In this document: one piece after another, positions 8,964-16,772 of the stretch
How positions within the stretch are numbered: position 1 is the stretch's first letter
How the letters are laid out: each line of letters opens with the position of its first letter
Source: Balneolales bacterium
GTDB taxonomy: Bacteria > Bacteroidota > Rhodothermia > Balneolales > Natronogracilivirgulaceae
Direction of reading: 5' to 3'
Length of the DNA: 43,500 bases
NCBI GenBank assembly: GCA_007134845.1
Contig: SLKA01000050.1
Coordinates: forward strand, 1-43,500
Position numbers and translations under genes: made by a program
Notes under the pieces: model-generated
Databases searched by the model: none
What the model was told of the DNA's origin: nothing
What the model saw: the letters and a program-made list of their open reading frames with translations, nothing else

Positions 8964-9959
8964 TCAAATGTGATCCAGCAGGCGCCTGATTAGCGAAACC
9001 GTGTTCAGGCCTTCCGCTTCAGCGGCATAATTGTTGACGATCCGGTGCCGCAGTACAGGTATGGCCAGTTTCCGGATGTCATCTTCCGTGACATTGTAGC
9101 GTCCCTGAGCCAATGCCCTGGCTTTTCCACCGATTACCAGATATTGCGAAGCGCGCGGACCAGCTCCCCAGCTCATGTACTTGTCCACAAAATCGGGCGC
9201 ATCCCCGGTATTGGGACGGGTCATGGAGACCAGGCGTACAGCAAACTCCAGAACGCTGTCAGGTACCGGAACCTCCCGCACAAGATCCTGGTAGGCAATG
9301 ATCTGCTCACCACTGAGAATCGGCTGAACCTGAACATGATTAGGAGCGGTTGTCTGACTCACAATATCCATTTCCTCCTGAAATGACGGATAGTCGAGCC
9401 ACAGATTGAACATGAAACGGTCAAGCTGGGCTTCCGGAAGGGGATAGGTGCCTTCCTGTTCTATGGGATTCTGAGTCGCCAGCACGAAAAACGGTTTTTC
9501 AAGATCATGCCGGACACCACCGGCTGTCACATGATACTCCTGCATCGATTCCAGCAGGGCAGCCTGTGTCTTGGGCGGGGTGCGGTTGATTTCGTCCGCC
9601 AGTATGATATTTGCAAACAAAGGACCCGGAATGAACCGGAATACCTTCTTGCCGGTGGCAGAATCTTCTTCAATAATCTCGGTTCCCGTAATGTCACCTG
9701 GCATCAGATCCGGGGTGAACTGGATGCGGTTGAAGGACAAATTCAGGCTTTTGGAAAGGGTGCGGATGAGCAGGGTCTTGGCCAGTCCGGGCACACCGAC
9801 CAGGATACAGTGTCCACGCGAAAAAAGGCTTATGAGCAGTTGTTCGACGATATCATCCTGTCCGACAACGACTTTCGCTATCTCTCTTCGAAGTGCAGTA
9901 AAATCCCTTGTAAAGGCTTCAGCTTTTTCAATTTTGCTGAATGCTTTGGTATCTGACAT
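8964..9959 (-). CDS. MoxR-family AAA+ ATPase
   Basis: Cytoplasmic AAA+ chaperone-like ATPase. Motifs: Walker A GVPGLAKT, Walker B with DEINR (IILADEINRTPPKTQAALLE), and sensor region ATQNPIEQEGTYPLPEAQLDRF. The frame is open to 10061, but the ATG ending at 9959 gives 331 aa, normal for MoxR, and avoids overlapping the surA stop. It sits between the parvulin genes and the VWA membrane protein, with gaps of 46 and 15 bp, suggesting one operon. Together with the VWA protein it may remodel an envelope complex, an inference from the family pairing and position. Confidence 0.94.
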   Translation of the reverse strand: MSDTKAFSKIEKAEAFTRDFTALRREIAKVVVGQDDIVEQLLISLFSRGHCILVGVPGLAKTLLIRTLSKSLNLSFNRIQFTPDLMPGDITGTEIIEEDSATGKKVFRFIPGPLFANIILADEINRTPPKTQAALLESMQEYHVTAGGVRHDLEKPFFVLATQNPIEQEGTYPLPEAQLDRFMFNLWLDYPSFQEEMDIVSQTTAPNHVQVQPILSGEQIIAYQDLVREVPVPDSVLEFAVRLVSMTRPNTGDAPDFVDKYMSWGAGPRASQYLVIGGKARALAQGRYNVTEDDIRKLAIPVLRHRIVNNYAAEAEGLNTVSLIRRLLDHI

Positions 9960-10005
9960 GAGTTTTTTATGGTCAGCGGTTAGTGATGAGTAAACGGCTG
10001 TCTGT

Positions 10006-11409
10006 TCAGTTGGATCCCTGAAGCATTTCCTGATCCTGATCAACAGGTATTTCGGGTGCAAGCGGATCCGGCATTTCCATGGGATCGTAATCCGGAACGG
10101 GTATACGGTATTCTACAAACATTTCGTCCCGAAGGTTCATCACCCAATCGGCCAGTTTTCTCTGACTTTTCTGCTGCAGTGCGAAATTGCGGATCAGCTG
10201 GTAGTCCTGTTCCAGATTGGCCCGGTGTTCTTCAACCCGTTCATTCAGCTTGACAATGCGAAACGCTTTTTTTTGACCTTCTCCATACTGGTAGGATCTT
10301 GGTGGAGAGATATCGCCTGGCTCTTCAAGCAACAGCACGGTGCGATAAAGTGACGGATCCAGTTCATTTACAGGGATGAGCCGCTGGCCGGTTTGAGGAT
10401 CGATCAATCGTCCGCCGGCCGGAGCAGTATTGCGGTCATCCGAATGGGTGCGTGCCATACTGGCGAAATTTTTGTCCTGATGCAGGATACTGTCACGGAT
10501 TGCGGTGAGTTTGTCAATGGCATATTCTTCATCCAGTTCCTCGTCGGAAACGGAAATAAGAATATGATGGGATGATATATTTTGTCCCTGGCGTTCGTTC
10601 AGCCTGATGATGTGGTATCCTTGGGGCGTATTAACTACCTCGGACAGCTCCCCGGGTTCAAGCGCCGCAGCGGCGGCGGCATACTCAGGAAGAAGGTCAG
10701 TGGCAGCCACCATGGGCAATCCACCGCCCTGTGATGCCGTGGGACCATCACTGTACCGCCTGGCAAGATCTTCGATAGTCGCGCCATGGTGCAGTATGGA
10801 ATCGCGAAGCTGGACAGCCAGTTCACGGGCATTATCTCGCGCATCTGCTCTGGGAGGCGGGATAACGGTGATCTGTGAAAGCGAGACCGATTCAGGGATG
10901 ACAGGAAGGGAGTCCGTGGGAATAGCATTGAAAAACTCAATAACCTCCGGCCGAGTGATGTTAATACGTGCAATTTTCTGCTGTCGGACCCGGTTTACCA
11001 GAAGATCCTGTCGAAACTGATCAGAGTATTCGGCTTTTATTTCAACTATAGACTGTCCAAAGGCTCGCTCCAGTTCTGTTTCACTGCCAACCTGTCTGAC
11101 CAGCTCATCGATTCTCTGATTGAGAATGCGGTCCACTTCGGAATCACTGATAATGATGGAGTCAATTTTCGCTTTCTCTACAAGAACGTAGTTGTCAATC
11201 ATGGATTCGAGCACATAATACCACATCCGCTCGTCGAATGTTTCATCGCTTGATTGCTGCATGAATTCAAACACTCTTTGGTCGACATCGGATTTTAGGA
11301 TGATATGGTCATTGACCACGGCAATGATCTGGTCGGCAACCTGCCGTTGCTGACCCATCGCTGTGACTGTAAGTAATAGTAGAAAAACCGGGATAAAAAG
11401 TATGCGCAT
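10006..11409 (-). CDS. surA: SurA-type periplasmic peptidyl-prolyl isomerase/chaperone
   Basis: Exported chaperone for outer-membrane proteins. Signal peptide MRILFIPVFLLLLTVTAMGQ. A SurA-N helical domain (QIIAVVNDHIILKSDVDQR) is followed by two parvulin domains. The first (about residues 165-285) has YSDGPTASQGGGLP and GYHIIRLNE. The second starts at SHHILISV and has THSDDRNTAPAGGRL. A C-terminal helix and a Pro/Glu-rich tail end the protein. The ATG ending at 11409 gives a standard signal peptide (468 aa). A GTG at 11454, overlapping the upstream stop as GTGA, would add 15 residues and couple translation; I cannot exclude it. Third of three consecutive foldase genes. Confidence 0.88.
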   Translation of the reverse strand: MRILFIPVFLLLLTVTAMGQQRQVADQIIAVVNDHIILKSDVDQRVFEFMQQSSDETFDERMWYYVLESMIDNYVLVEKAKIDSIIISDSEVDRILNQRIDELVRQVGSETELERAFGQSIVEIKAEYSDQFRQDLLVNRVRQQKIARINITRPEVIEFFNAIPTDSLPVIPESVSLSQITVIPPPRADARDNARELAVQLRDSILHHGATIEDLARRYSDGPTASQGGGLPMVAATDLLPEYAAAAAALEPGELSEVVNTPQGYHIIRLNERQGQNISSHHILISVSDEELDEEYAIDKLTAIRDSILHQDKNFASMARTHSDDRNTAPAGGRLIDPQTGQRLIPVNELDPSLYRTVLLLEEPGDISPPRSYQYGEGQKKAFRIVKLNERVEEHRANLEQDYQLIRNFALQQKSQRKLADWVMNLRDEMFVEYRIPVPDYDPMEMPDPLAPEIPVDQDQEMLQGSN

Positions 11410-11450
11410 AATGTCAGATTGCCGTCGCAACAGCAGCAGTGAATTGCATA

Positions 11451-12344
11451 TCACAAACTGTCCGTTACTATTTCGATTTCTTGTTCTGGAGTGTTTACGT
11501 CAAAGATCTTTAATTCATTGTTTGCCTGTGCCCGTAGCAGCAGACTTTGTTCCATGGCCCGCAGCTGCTTTCTCCTGCGTTCAAGCATGAGCCAATCTGA
11601 TATCTGGTCAATAATCCAGTCTACCTGCGGATGATTACCAGCCTCCCGGCTGTCCATAAGCTGAACAAAATGGTAGTGGTCTCCTATTCGACGGATGGGA
11701 GAAATTTCGGTGACTCCGATGACCTGAAGAAAATTATTCAAAGCTTCGTATTGCATTGCTGCTGTGGAGAGCGGCCAAAACTGGCGGGATGTCCTGATCG
11801 CCTGCTGCGGATAGACTGAATACTGCTCTGCAATGCTGGTCCAGCTTCTGCCTCTGAGCAGCGCATTGCGTGCGTTTTGGGCATCAGCCAGTGATGCGGC
11901 CATAACGTGCCGGTACTGGACATACTTCTCAGCCAGAATGAATTTGTCCTTGTTGCTTTCATAATAGGATTGTGCTTCACTGAGACTGACATGCTCGTCT
12001 TTCATCTCCAGGTAAACCGCCTCGTTGAATGCATCAACGAGAATCGATTCTGTAGCCTGCCGGATCCGATGCTGCACTGCACTGTTTTGGTCAAGCCCAA
12101 GCCTACTGGCTTCCATGACCTTCAACTTGCGGTTGATCCAGTTGTTTTTGTAATTGATGATAATGCGAAGGCTATCCTGTGCGTACACCTCTTCCGGTAT
12201 ATCTTTTTTGACATCGCTCAAAAGCAGAACATGGCTGCCAACTTCCGCCAGAACAACGCCATCATGATCCCTTATCCTCTGTTCACAAGAAACCAGGATC
12301 AGAATAAAAAAGAGAACATAAAGTACACGCAGGGAATCAGTCAT
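11451..12344 (-). CDS. SurA-like lipoprotein with a degenerate parvulin domain
   Basis: Lipoprotein signal with lipobox LVSC (Cys20 from the ATG ending at 12344; the frame is open to 12365). The N-terminal part resembles the SurA N-domain (VLAEVGSHVLLLSDVKKDI). The segment YVQYRHVMAASLADAQNARNALL has the spacing of a parvulin domain start but lacks the usual conserved core, so isomerase activity is doubtful and a chaperone role is more likely. 297 aa. It overlaps the upstream parvulin gene by 8 bp and is followed closely by surA, so all three are translated together. Function is inferred from architecture and context. Confidence 0.8.
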   Translation of the reverse strand: MTDSLRVLYVLFFILILVSCEQRIRDHDGVVLAEVGSHVLLLSDVKKDIPEEVYAQDSLRIIINYKNNWINRKLKVMEASRLGLDQNSAVQHRIRQATESILVDAFNEAVYLEMKDEHVSLSEAQSYYESNKDKFILAEKYVQYRHVMAASLADAQNARNALLRGRSWTSIAEQYSVYPQQAIRTSRQFWPLSTAAMQYEALNNFLQVIGVTEISPIRRIGDHYHFVQLMDSREAGNHPQVDWIIDQISDWLMLERRRKQLRAMEQSLLLRAQANNELKIFDVNTPEQEIEIVTDSL

Positions 12345-14295
12345 CACTTCTTGTATGTAACGCATGCAGCACTTCAGGGTAGAAGCGTACGCGGTACTGG
12401 TTCCGCATCTGGTCCAGCCACTCTTCTTCGCGAATGGACTGATAATCAGTCACAAGTTTATTGTAGGCTTCCTCAAAGGTCATGGGACGGGCTTCGAGGA
12501 TTTCCTCAAGATACATGGTGGTCTGGCGGCGTCTGTATTCAAAATGGGGAGAGAACTCACCTTCACTGAGTCCTTCGAGCCATGAGTACGGCTCGCTTTC
12601 AATCCGGTTGATTACGTCCCTTCGCATAACGACATTGGTGAACTCGTTCCGAATGCTGTCCACCGGTTCGCCTGCATCCACCAGGGAACGCACGCGATCG
12701 AGAGTGCTGTCGGCACGTGCCGAAAAACGGACGTAGCGGTAGCGGGTGTCGAAGTGATAGTTATCAGGATTCGCCTCAAAAAGTTCTTTGAGTCGTGCGG
12801 TGTCCTGCTGTGCGTAGGTCCATATGGAATCTTCGTTCACCCGGAAAACAGCCAGACCGGTCAGGTAATCCCTGCTGAGTTCGGCAAATTCGGGGAAGCG
12901 GTCGCGTGTCAGCGCTACCAGTTCGGAATCGATGGCATAATCAAGGAAGTCACTGGCAAAACGGTGATGGTATTGCGGATTGGTTTCTTCCTCAATGACC
13001 GGCTTGAGCCACTCGAGGTAGTCATTGGCGGTCCAGCTTCTGTTGTTGAATGAGATGACGGTATTTTCGAGCAGGTTGTCAGGAAAATCAATATCTGAGA
13101 TGCTTCCGCGATAGTTGTCCCGTGCAAAATCCTCGAATCGGGCCAGATTTTCTCTGTGGAATCGCGCGTTGCCAATTCTGGCAGCGTTGTCAAGAACAGC
13201 CCGTTCGTTGTCCCGCATTCTGGGCAGCTGATTCAGGGTCTGGCTAAGCTCTTCACGGGTTTCCTGTTCTGTCGGCTGATAGACGGAATCCAGTTTCATG
13301 ATATGAATGCCGTACACGCTTTGGAAGGGTTCGCTGTAGGATCCCGCTTCTTCGATTTCCATCAATGTCCGGGTGAATTCCTGCTCGTACATTCCGTAAT
13401 TGATCCAGCCGATGGTACCACCTGTAAGGCGTGTCTGCTCATCCTGGGAATGATTCTCCACAACGTCGAACCAGGGTTTGCCGCTTTCCAGCTCCTCATG
13501 AGCTTCCCATGCTCTCGCAAAAACAGTGTCCACAGGCTCGGAAACACCTCGTGTCATAAAAAAAATATGAGAAAAATGCTTGTTTGGACCGGTTTCGACC
13601 CGGTCCTTGACATGAATCAGATGATAGCCGAACTGGGTGCGGACCGGATTGCTGACTTCGCCCGGGGCAAGGGCGTATGCAGCATCTTCAAATGGTTTTA
13701 CAGCCCATCCTGCACTGAAAAATCCGAGATCACCACCCATGCTCTGTCCGCGCTGCTGGGAGGAGTATTCATTGGAAAGCGTCATAAAGTCCTCTTCGCC
13801 GCCGAGAAATTTCTCACGTGCTTCCATGAGCCGGTTGTAGGCCTGGGCGGTATCGGCAGGTGACGCATTTTCAGCAACGTTGATGAGGATGTGCTGGGCG
13901 TGAATCAGTTCTTTTGACCGTTCATACAGTTCTTCAAGCATTTGTTCGCGAATATGACGCTCCAGCCAGTAAGGGTAGGCGGACTGCCGCTCGTACTGCT
14001 CGAGTTCCGAGAGAATTTCCGGATCCTGCATGTAACCTGCATCATTTGCTACAGCGAGTTTGAGACGATAATCCATGTAAAGATCTGCAAATTCATCAAG
14101 TCCCTGATCATCATCCGTAGTGAGGCCGCTTGATTTGTCGAACTGTGTTTTCAGTTCTCTGTAGGTGACCGGTTCATCAGCAATTTTGCCAATGATCGTT
14201 TCTTCTTTAGAAGGGGCTTGTGAAGATTGAAAAATGGTACATCCGGAAACGAATATCAGCGCCAGAAGGGCGCTCATTCCAATGGAACGGTTCAT
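12337..14295 (-). CDS. Large lipoprotein peptidyl-prolyl isomerase with two parvulin domains
   Basis: Lipoprotein signal MNRSIGMSALLALIFVSGC with Cys19. A helical N-domain (GKIADEPVTYRELKTQFD) is followed by a first parvulin domain beginning LIHAQHILINV and containing GGDLGFFSAGWAVKPFEDAAY and FGYHLIHVKDR. A second begins FSHIFFMTRG and contains GGTIGWINYGMYEQEF and VYGIHIMKLD. The last 250 residues are helical with a mixed region. 652 aa from the ATG ending at 14295; the frame is open further upstream to 14400 but has no signal-like start there. It heads the parvulin-MoxR-VWA gene run. The likely role is folding of exported and outer-membrane proteins from a membrane-tethered position. Confidence 0.87.
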   Translation of the reverse strand: MNRSIGMSALLALIFVSGCTIFQSSQAPSKEETIIGKIADEPVTYRELKTQFDKSSGLTTDDDQGLDEFADLYMDYRLKLAVANDAGYMQDPEILSELEQYERQSAYPYWLERHIREQMLEELYERSKELIHAQHILINVAENASPADTAQAYNRLMEAREKFLGGEEDFMTLSNEYSSQQRGQSMGGDLGFFSAGWAVKPFEDAAYALAPGEVSNPVRTQFGYHLIHVKDRVETGPNKHFSHIFFMTRGVSEPVDTVFARAWEAHEELESGKPWFDVVENHSQDEQTRLTGGTIGWINYGMYEQEFTRTLMEIEEAGSYSEPFQSVYGIHIMKLDSVYQPTEQETREELSQTLNQLPRMRDNERAVLDNAARIGNARFHRENLARFEDFARDNYRGSISDIDFPDNLLENTVISFNNRSWTANDYLEWLKPVIEEETNPQYHHRFASDFLDYAIDSELVALTRDRFPEFAELSRDYLTGLAVFRVNEDSIWTYAQQDTARLKELFEANPDNYHFDTRYRYVRFSARADSTLDRVRSLVDAGEPVDSIRNEFTNVVMRRDVINRIESEPYSWLEGLSEGEFSPHFEYRRRQTTMYLEEILEARPMTFEEAYNKLVTDYQSIREEEWLDQMRNQYRVRFYPEVLHALHTRSDD

Positions 14296-14396
14296 AGTTA
14301 CTCTAACTGTTTGCGTTAAATCGTGAGAGGTCAGTAAAATAATTACATGATCTCCAAAGATAGCGTTTTTCAACGACTTTTGAAGACACTTTAGAA

Positions 14397-14422
14397 GCAA
14401 AAAACGGACGCATCAGTCCGTT
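14397..14422 (-). terminator. Rho-independent terminator after nupC
   Basis: Seven-base-pair stem (14403-14409 with 14416-14422), six-base loop, then a T-run when read on the minus strand. It lies about 27 bp after the nupC stop and separates the nucleoside-salvage genes from the parvulin cluster. Confidence 0.85.
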
Positions 14423-14448
14423 AGTATGAAATTATTTATTGGACAAGA

Positions 14449-15789
14449 TCAGTACAGCACCCCTGCGATGGTGGCGGACATGAGGTTGGCCATGGTTCCG
14501 GCGAAGACGGCACGTATGCCGAACTCGGCCAGTTCCGATTTCCGTGAGGGTGCCAGACCGCCGATTCCGCCGATCTGGATGGCTATGGATGCAAAATTGG
14601 CGAAGCCGCACAGGGCGAAAGTAGCCATGGCAATGGTTTTGGGATCAAGAGCATCGAGACGTATGAATTCAGAAAGATCGGAATAGGCGATGAACTCGGT
14701 CAGCACGATCTTGGTGCCCAGCATGGATCCGGCCGTGACTGCATCAACCCAAGGAACCCCTATAATGAACATCAACGGAGCGAAGATTACCCCCAGGAGT
14801 GACTGCATCGTGAGCTGAAAACCGGGAAAAAGGCGTTCGAGTCCAACCGTATCGCCGAACCATATGAACATGGAGTTGATCATGGCAAGCAGGGCGATGA
14901 AGGCAAGGAGCATGCCGCCCACGTTTAGTGCCAGCCGGAGGCCTTCTGCCGCACCAGACGAAGCTGCGTCGATGCCATTGGCGTCGGTTTTTTCCACTTT
15001 GATCTCCACATCGCCCATGGTTGCCGGCGTATCACTTTCGGGATAGAGAATTTTGGCAATGACAATGGCGGCGGGGGCGGCCATGATACTTGCACCGAGC
15101 AGCTGTTCGGCGAAGAGCTGACGCCCGACAGTCAGGCTCACTTCGTTGGCGACGGCGTAGGCGTCACCGAGCATCTGGATATAGGCAGCCATGATACCAC
15201 CGGCGATGGTGGCCATACCGCCGGTCATGACGGTGAGCAGCTCGGAGCGCGTCATTTTTTCGATATACGGCTTGATGAGCAGTGGCGATTCGGTCTGACC
15301 AATAAAGATGTTGGCAGTAACGCTGAGCGTTTCGGCACCTGATGTGCCCAGCATCTTGCGCATGGCGGTTGCCATGCCGCGGACGATCGCCTGCAGAATG
15401 CCATAATGGTACAGAATAGTGGTGATGGAAGCGAAAAAGACGATGGTCGGAAGGACCTGGAATGCAAAAAAGTGTCCCATGCTTCCTTCCATGCCCGGAC
15501 TCAGGGCCAGATCACCAAAAATGAACTGTGCACCTTCGGTAGTGAAGTCGAGAATCACGACAAAAAAGGAGGATATGATGCGAAAAAGTTCTTTTGGCCA
15601 TCCCAGCGGTGAAAAGAAGGTTGCCATTTGCTCACCCTTGAGGATGAAAACCCCCAGAGTAAGCTGAATACCTATTCCAATTCCGACCAGTCGCCAGCTT
15701 ATGTTGCGCCGGTTATTGCTGAAGAGTATTGCCAGGCCGATAAGAAATGCCATTCCAACAATACCTCTGAGGAGATCCGTCAAATCCAT
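14449..15789 (-). CDS. nupC: Concentrative nucleoside transporter (CNT/NupC family)
   Basis: Inner-membrane, cation-coupled nucleoside importer. 446 aa with many hydrophobic helices, the N-terminal CNT pattern VGIGIGIQLTLGVFILK and the family's GQTESPLLIKPYI region, followed by the conserved gate segment GGMATIAGGIMAAYI and the C-terminal CGFANFASIAIQIGGIGGLAP. It starts 24 bp after the tdk stop, so uptake of nucleosides and phosphorylation of thymidine are coupled in one operon. Substrate specificity cannot be read from sequence alone. Confidence 0.93.
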   Translation of the reverse strand: MDLTDLLRGIVGMAFLIGLAILFSNNRRNISWRLVGIGIGIQLTLGVFILKGEQMATFFSPLGWPKELFRIISSFFVVILDFTTEGAQFIFGDLALSPGMEGSMGHFFAFQVLPTIVFFASITTILYHYGILQAIVRGMATAMRKMLGTSGAETLSVTANIFIGQTESPLLIKPYIEKMTRSELLTVMTGGMATIAGGIMAAYIQMLGDAYAVANEVSLTVGRQLFAEQLLGASIMAAPAAIVIAKILYPESDTPATMGDVEIKVEKTDANGIDAASSGAAEGLRLALNVGGMLLAFIALLAMINSMFIWFGDTVGLERLFPGFQLTMQSLLGVIFAPLMFIIGVPWVDAVTAGSMLGTKIVLTEFIAYSDLSEFIRLDALDPKTIAMATFALCGFANFASIAIQIGGIGGLAPSRKSELAEFGIRAVFAGTMANLMSATIAGVLY

Positions 15790-15813
15790 AAATACCCTTA
15801 CATTATTTGGTGA

Positions 15814-16512
15814 TCAGCCGGATGATTCATTATTACCGGTTGTTTTGTCAATTTCTTCTCTTTTTTTTGATGTACCCGATGTACCCGATGGGGCGTTTTG
15901 TGCAGACACATTAAAAGCAATGGGTTTCTTCCTTTTCGGTGCATCGACAGGAGGACGGAAGCAGTGTCTCGCCCTTGGTTCGTATGCTTCGGATTCGCCC
16001 ACCAGGATGCGCTGATCGCTTTGGACGACGCGCTGGGAGTAATTGGCCGGCATGCCGCTTTCCGAGCAGATTGCGTGAAGCTTGGTGACATACTCAGCAA
16101 TAGCAAGAATCTCGGGTATCGGCTCAAACGGTTTCCCTTCGAAATCCATGTCAAGTCCGGCAATGATGACCCGTTTTCCACTGTTGGCAAGCGTATTGGC
16201 GACTTCCACAAGCCGGATATCGAAAAACTGCGCTTCGTCAATGCAGACGACTTCGGCATTGCCAGTCATCAACACAATCTGGTCAGCTGTAGAGGCAACA
16301 ATTCCAGGAAGTGCGGTGGCATTGTGGGACACCACGTTGAAATCGTCATACCGTTTATCGATTTCGGGTTTGACAATGACGACCATTTGTCCGGCAAACT
16401 GGGCCCTTCGTGCCCGTCGAATCAGTTCCTCGGTCTTGCCGCTGAACATACCACCACAAATTACCTCAATCCATCCTATGTTCTTCGAAAGTATGGTGGG
16501 TTCACTGATCAT
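15814..16512 (-). CDS. tdk: Thymidine kinase, type II, with an incomplete zinc site
   Basis: Phosphorylates thymidine (and deoxyuridine) in salvage. P-loop GGMFSGKT (20-27) and the catalytic Glu93 in IDEAQFFD are present, as is the lasso region ANYSQR. The usual four-Cys zinc ribbon is damaged: the first pair reads C149-S-E-S152 and the second A181-R-H-C184, so two of four ligands are gone. A charged C-terminal tail (about 40 residues, Lys/Ser-rich) makes it 232 aa against about 190-200. It is the first gene of tdk-nupC and divergent from ppc. The fold and activity are probably kept without stable zinc, but that is inference. Confidence 0.92.
   Translation of the reverse strand: MISEPTILSKNIGWIEVICGGMFSGKTEELIRRARRAQFAGQMVVIVKPEIDKRYDDFNVVSHNATALPGIVASTADQIVLMTGNAEVVCIDEAQFFDIRLVEVANTLANSGKRVIIAGLDMDFEGKPFEPIPEILAIAEYVTKLHAICSESGMPANYSQRVVQSDQRILVGESEAYEPRARHCFRPPVDAPKRKKPIAFNVSAQNAPSGTSGTSKKREEIDKTTGNNESSG
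15869..15886. repeat. 9-bp exact tandem duplication inside the tdk tail
   Basis: Unit GATGTACCC occurs twice in a row, and reads as a repeated Gly-Thr-Ser in the thymidine kinase C-terminal tail. The frame is preserved. Confidence 0.9.
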
Positions 16513-16746
16513 AATAGTAGTACTGCGTCTTTCCGGTTACCAGGGAAGGGGTGATTCCTGCCGCTTGCGTGCAGCAGGGTTATCATGCCGTATTGTAAAC
16601 GGGGATTGGACGAGCCCGGTCACATATTCACATTTGTTGCGCAATATATCTGCCCGGTCACAAAAAGAAAAATGAAAACTTGAAAAAGATGATGCTTTAT
16701 TTCTGTATTTTTTCATCCTTGGGTTCTTCTATGTTACGGATTGCCT

Positions 16747-16754
16747 TATATTTG
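16747..16754 (+). promoter_or_regulatory. ppc: Bacteroidetes-type -7 box before ppc
   Basis: TATATTTG matches the TAnnTTTG consensus of the main sigma factor in Bacteroidota and lies 18 bp before the first ATG of ppc. A TTG lies about 25 bp upstream, slightly far for a -33 element. The 260 bp gap with tdk must also hold the tdk promoter, which I could not place. If transcription starts near 16761 the leader is very short for the 16773 ATG, so ATGs at 16809 or 16815 are possible. Confidence 0.5.
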
Positions 16755-16772
16755 TGGCCGGTGAAAAGTTAA

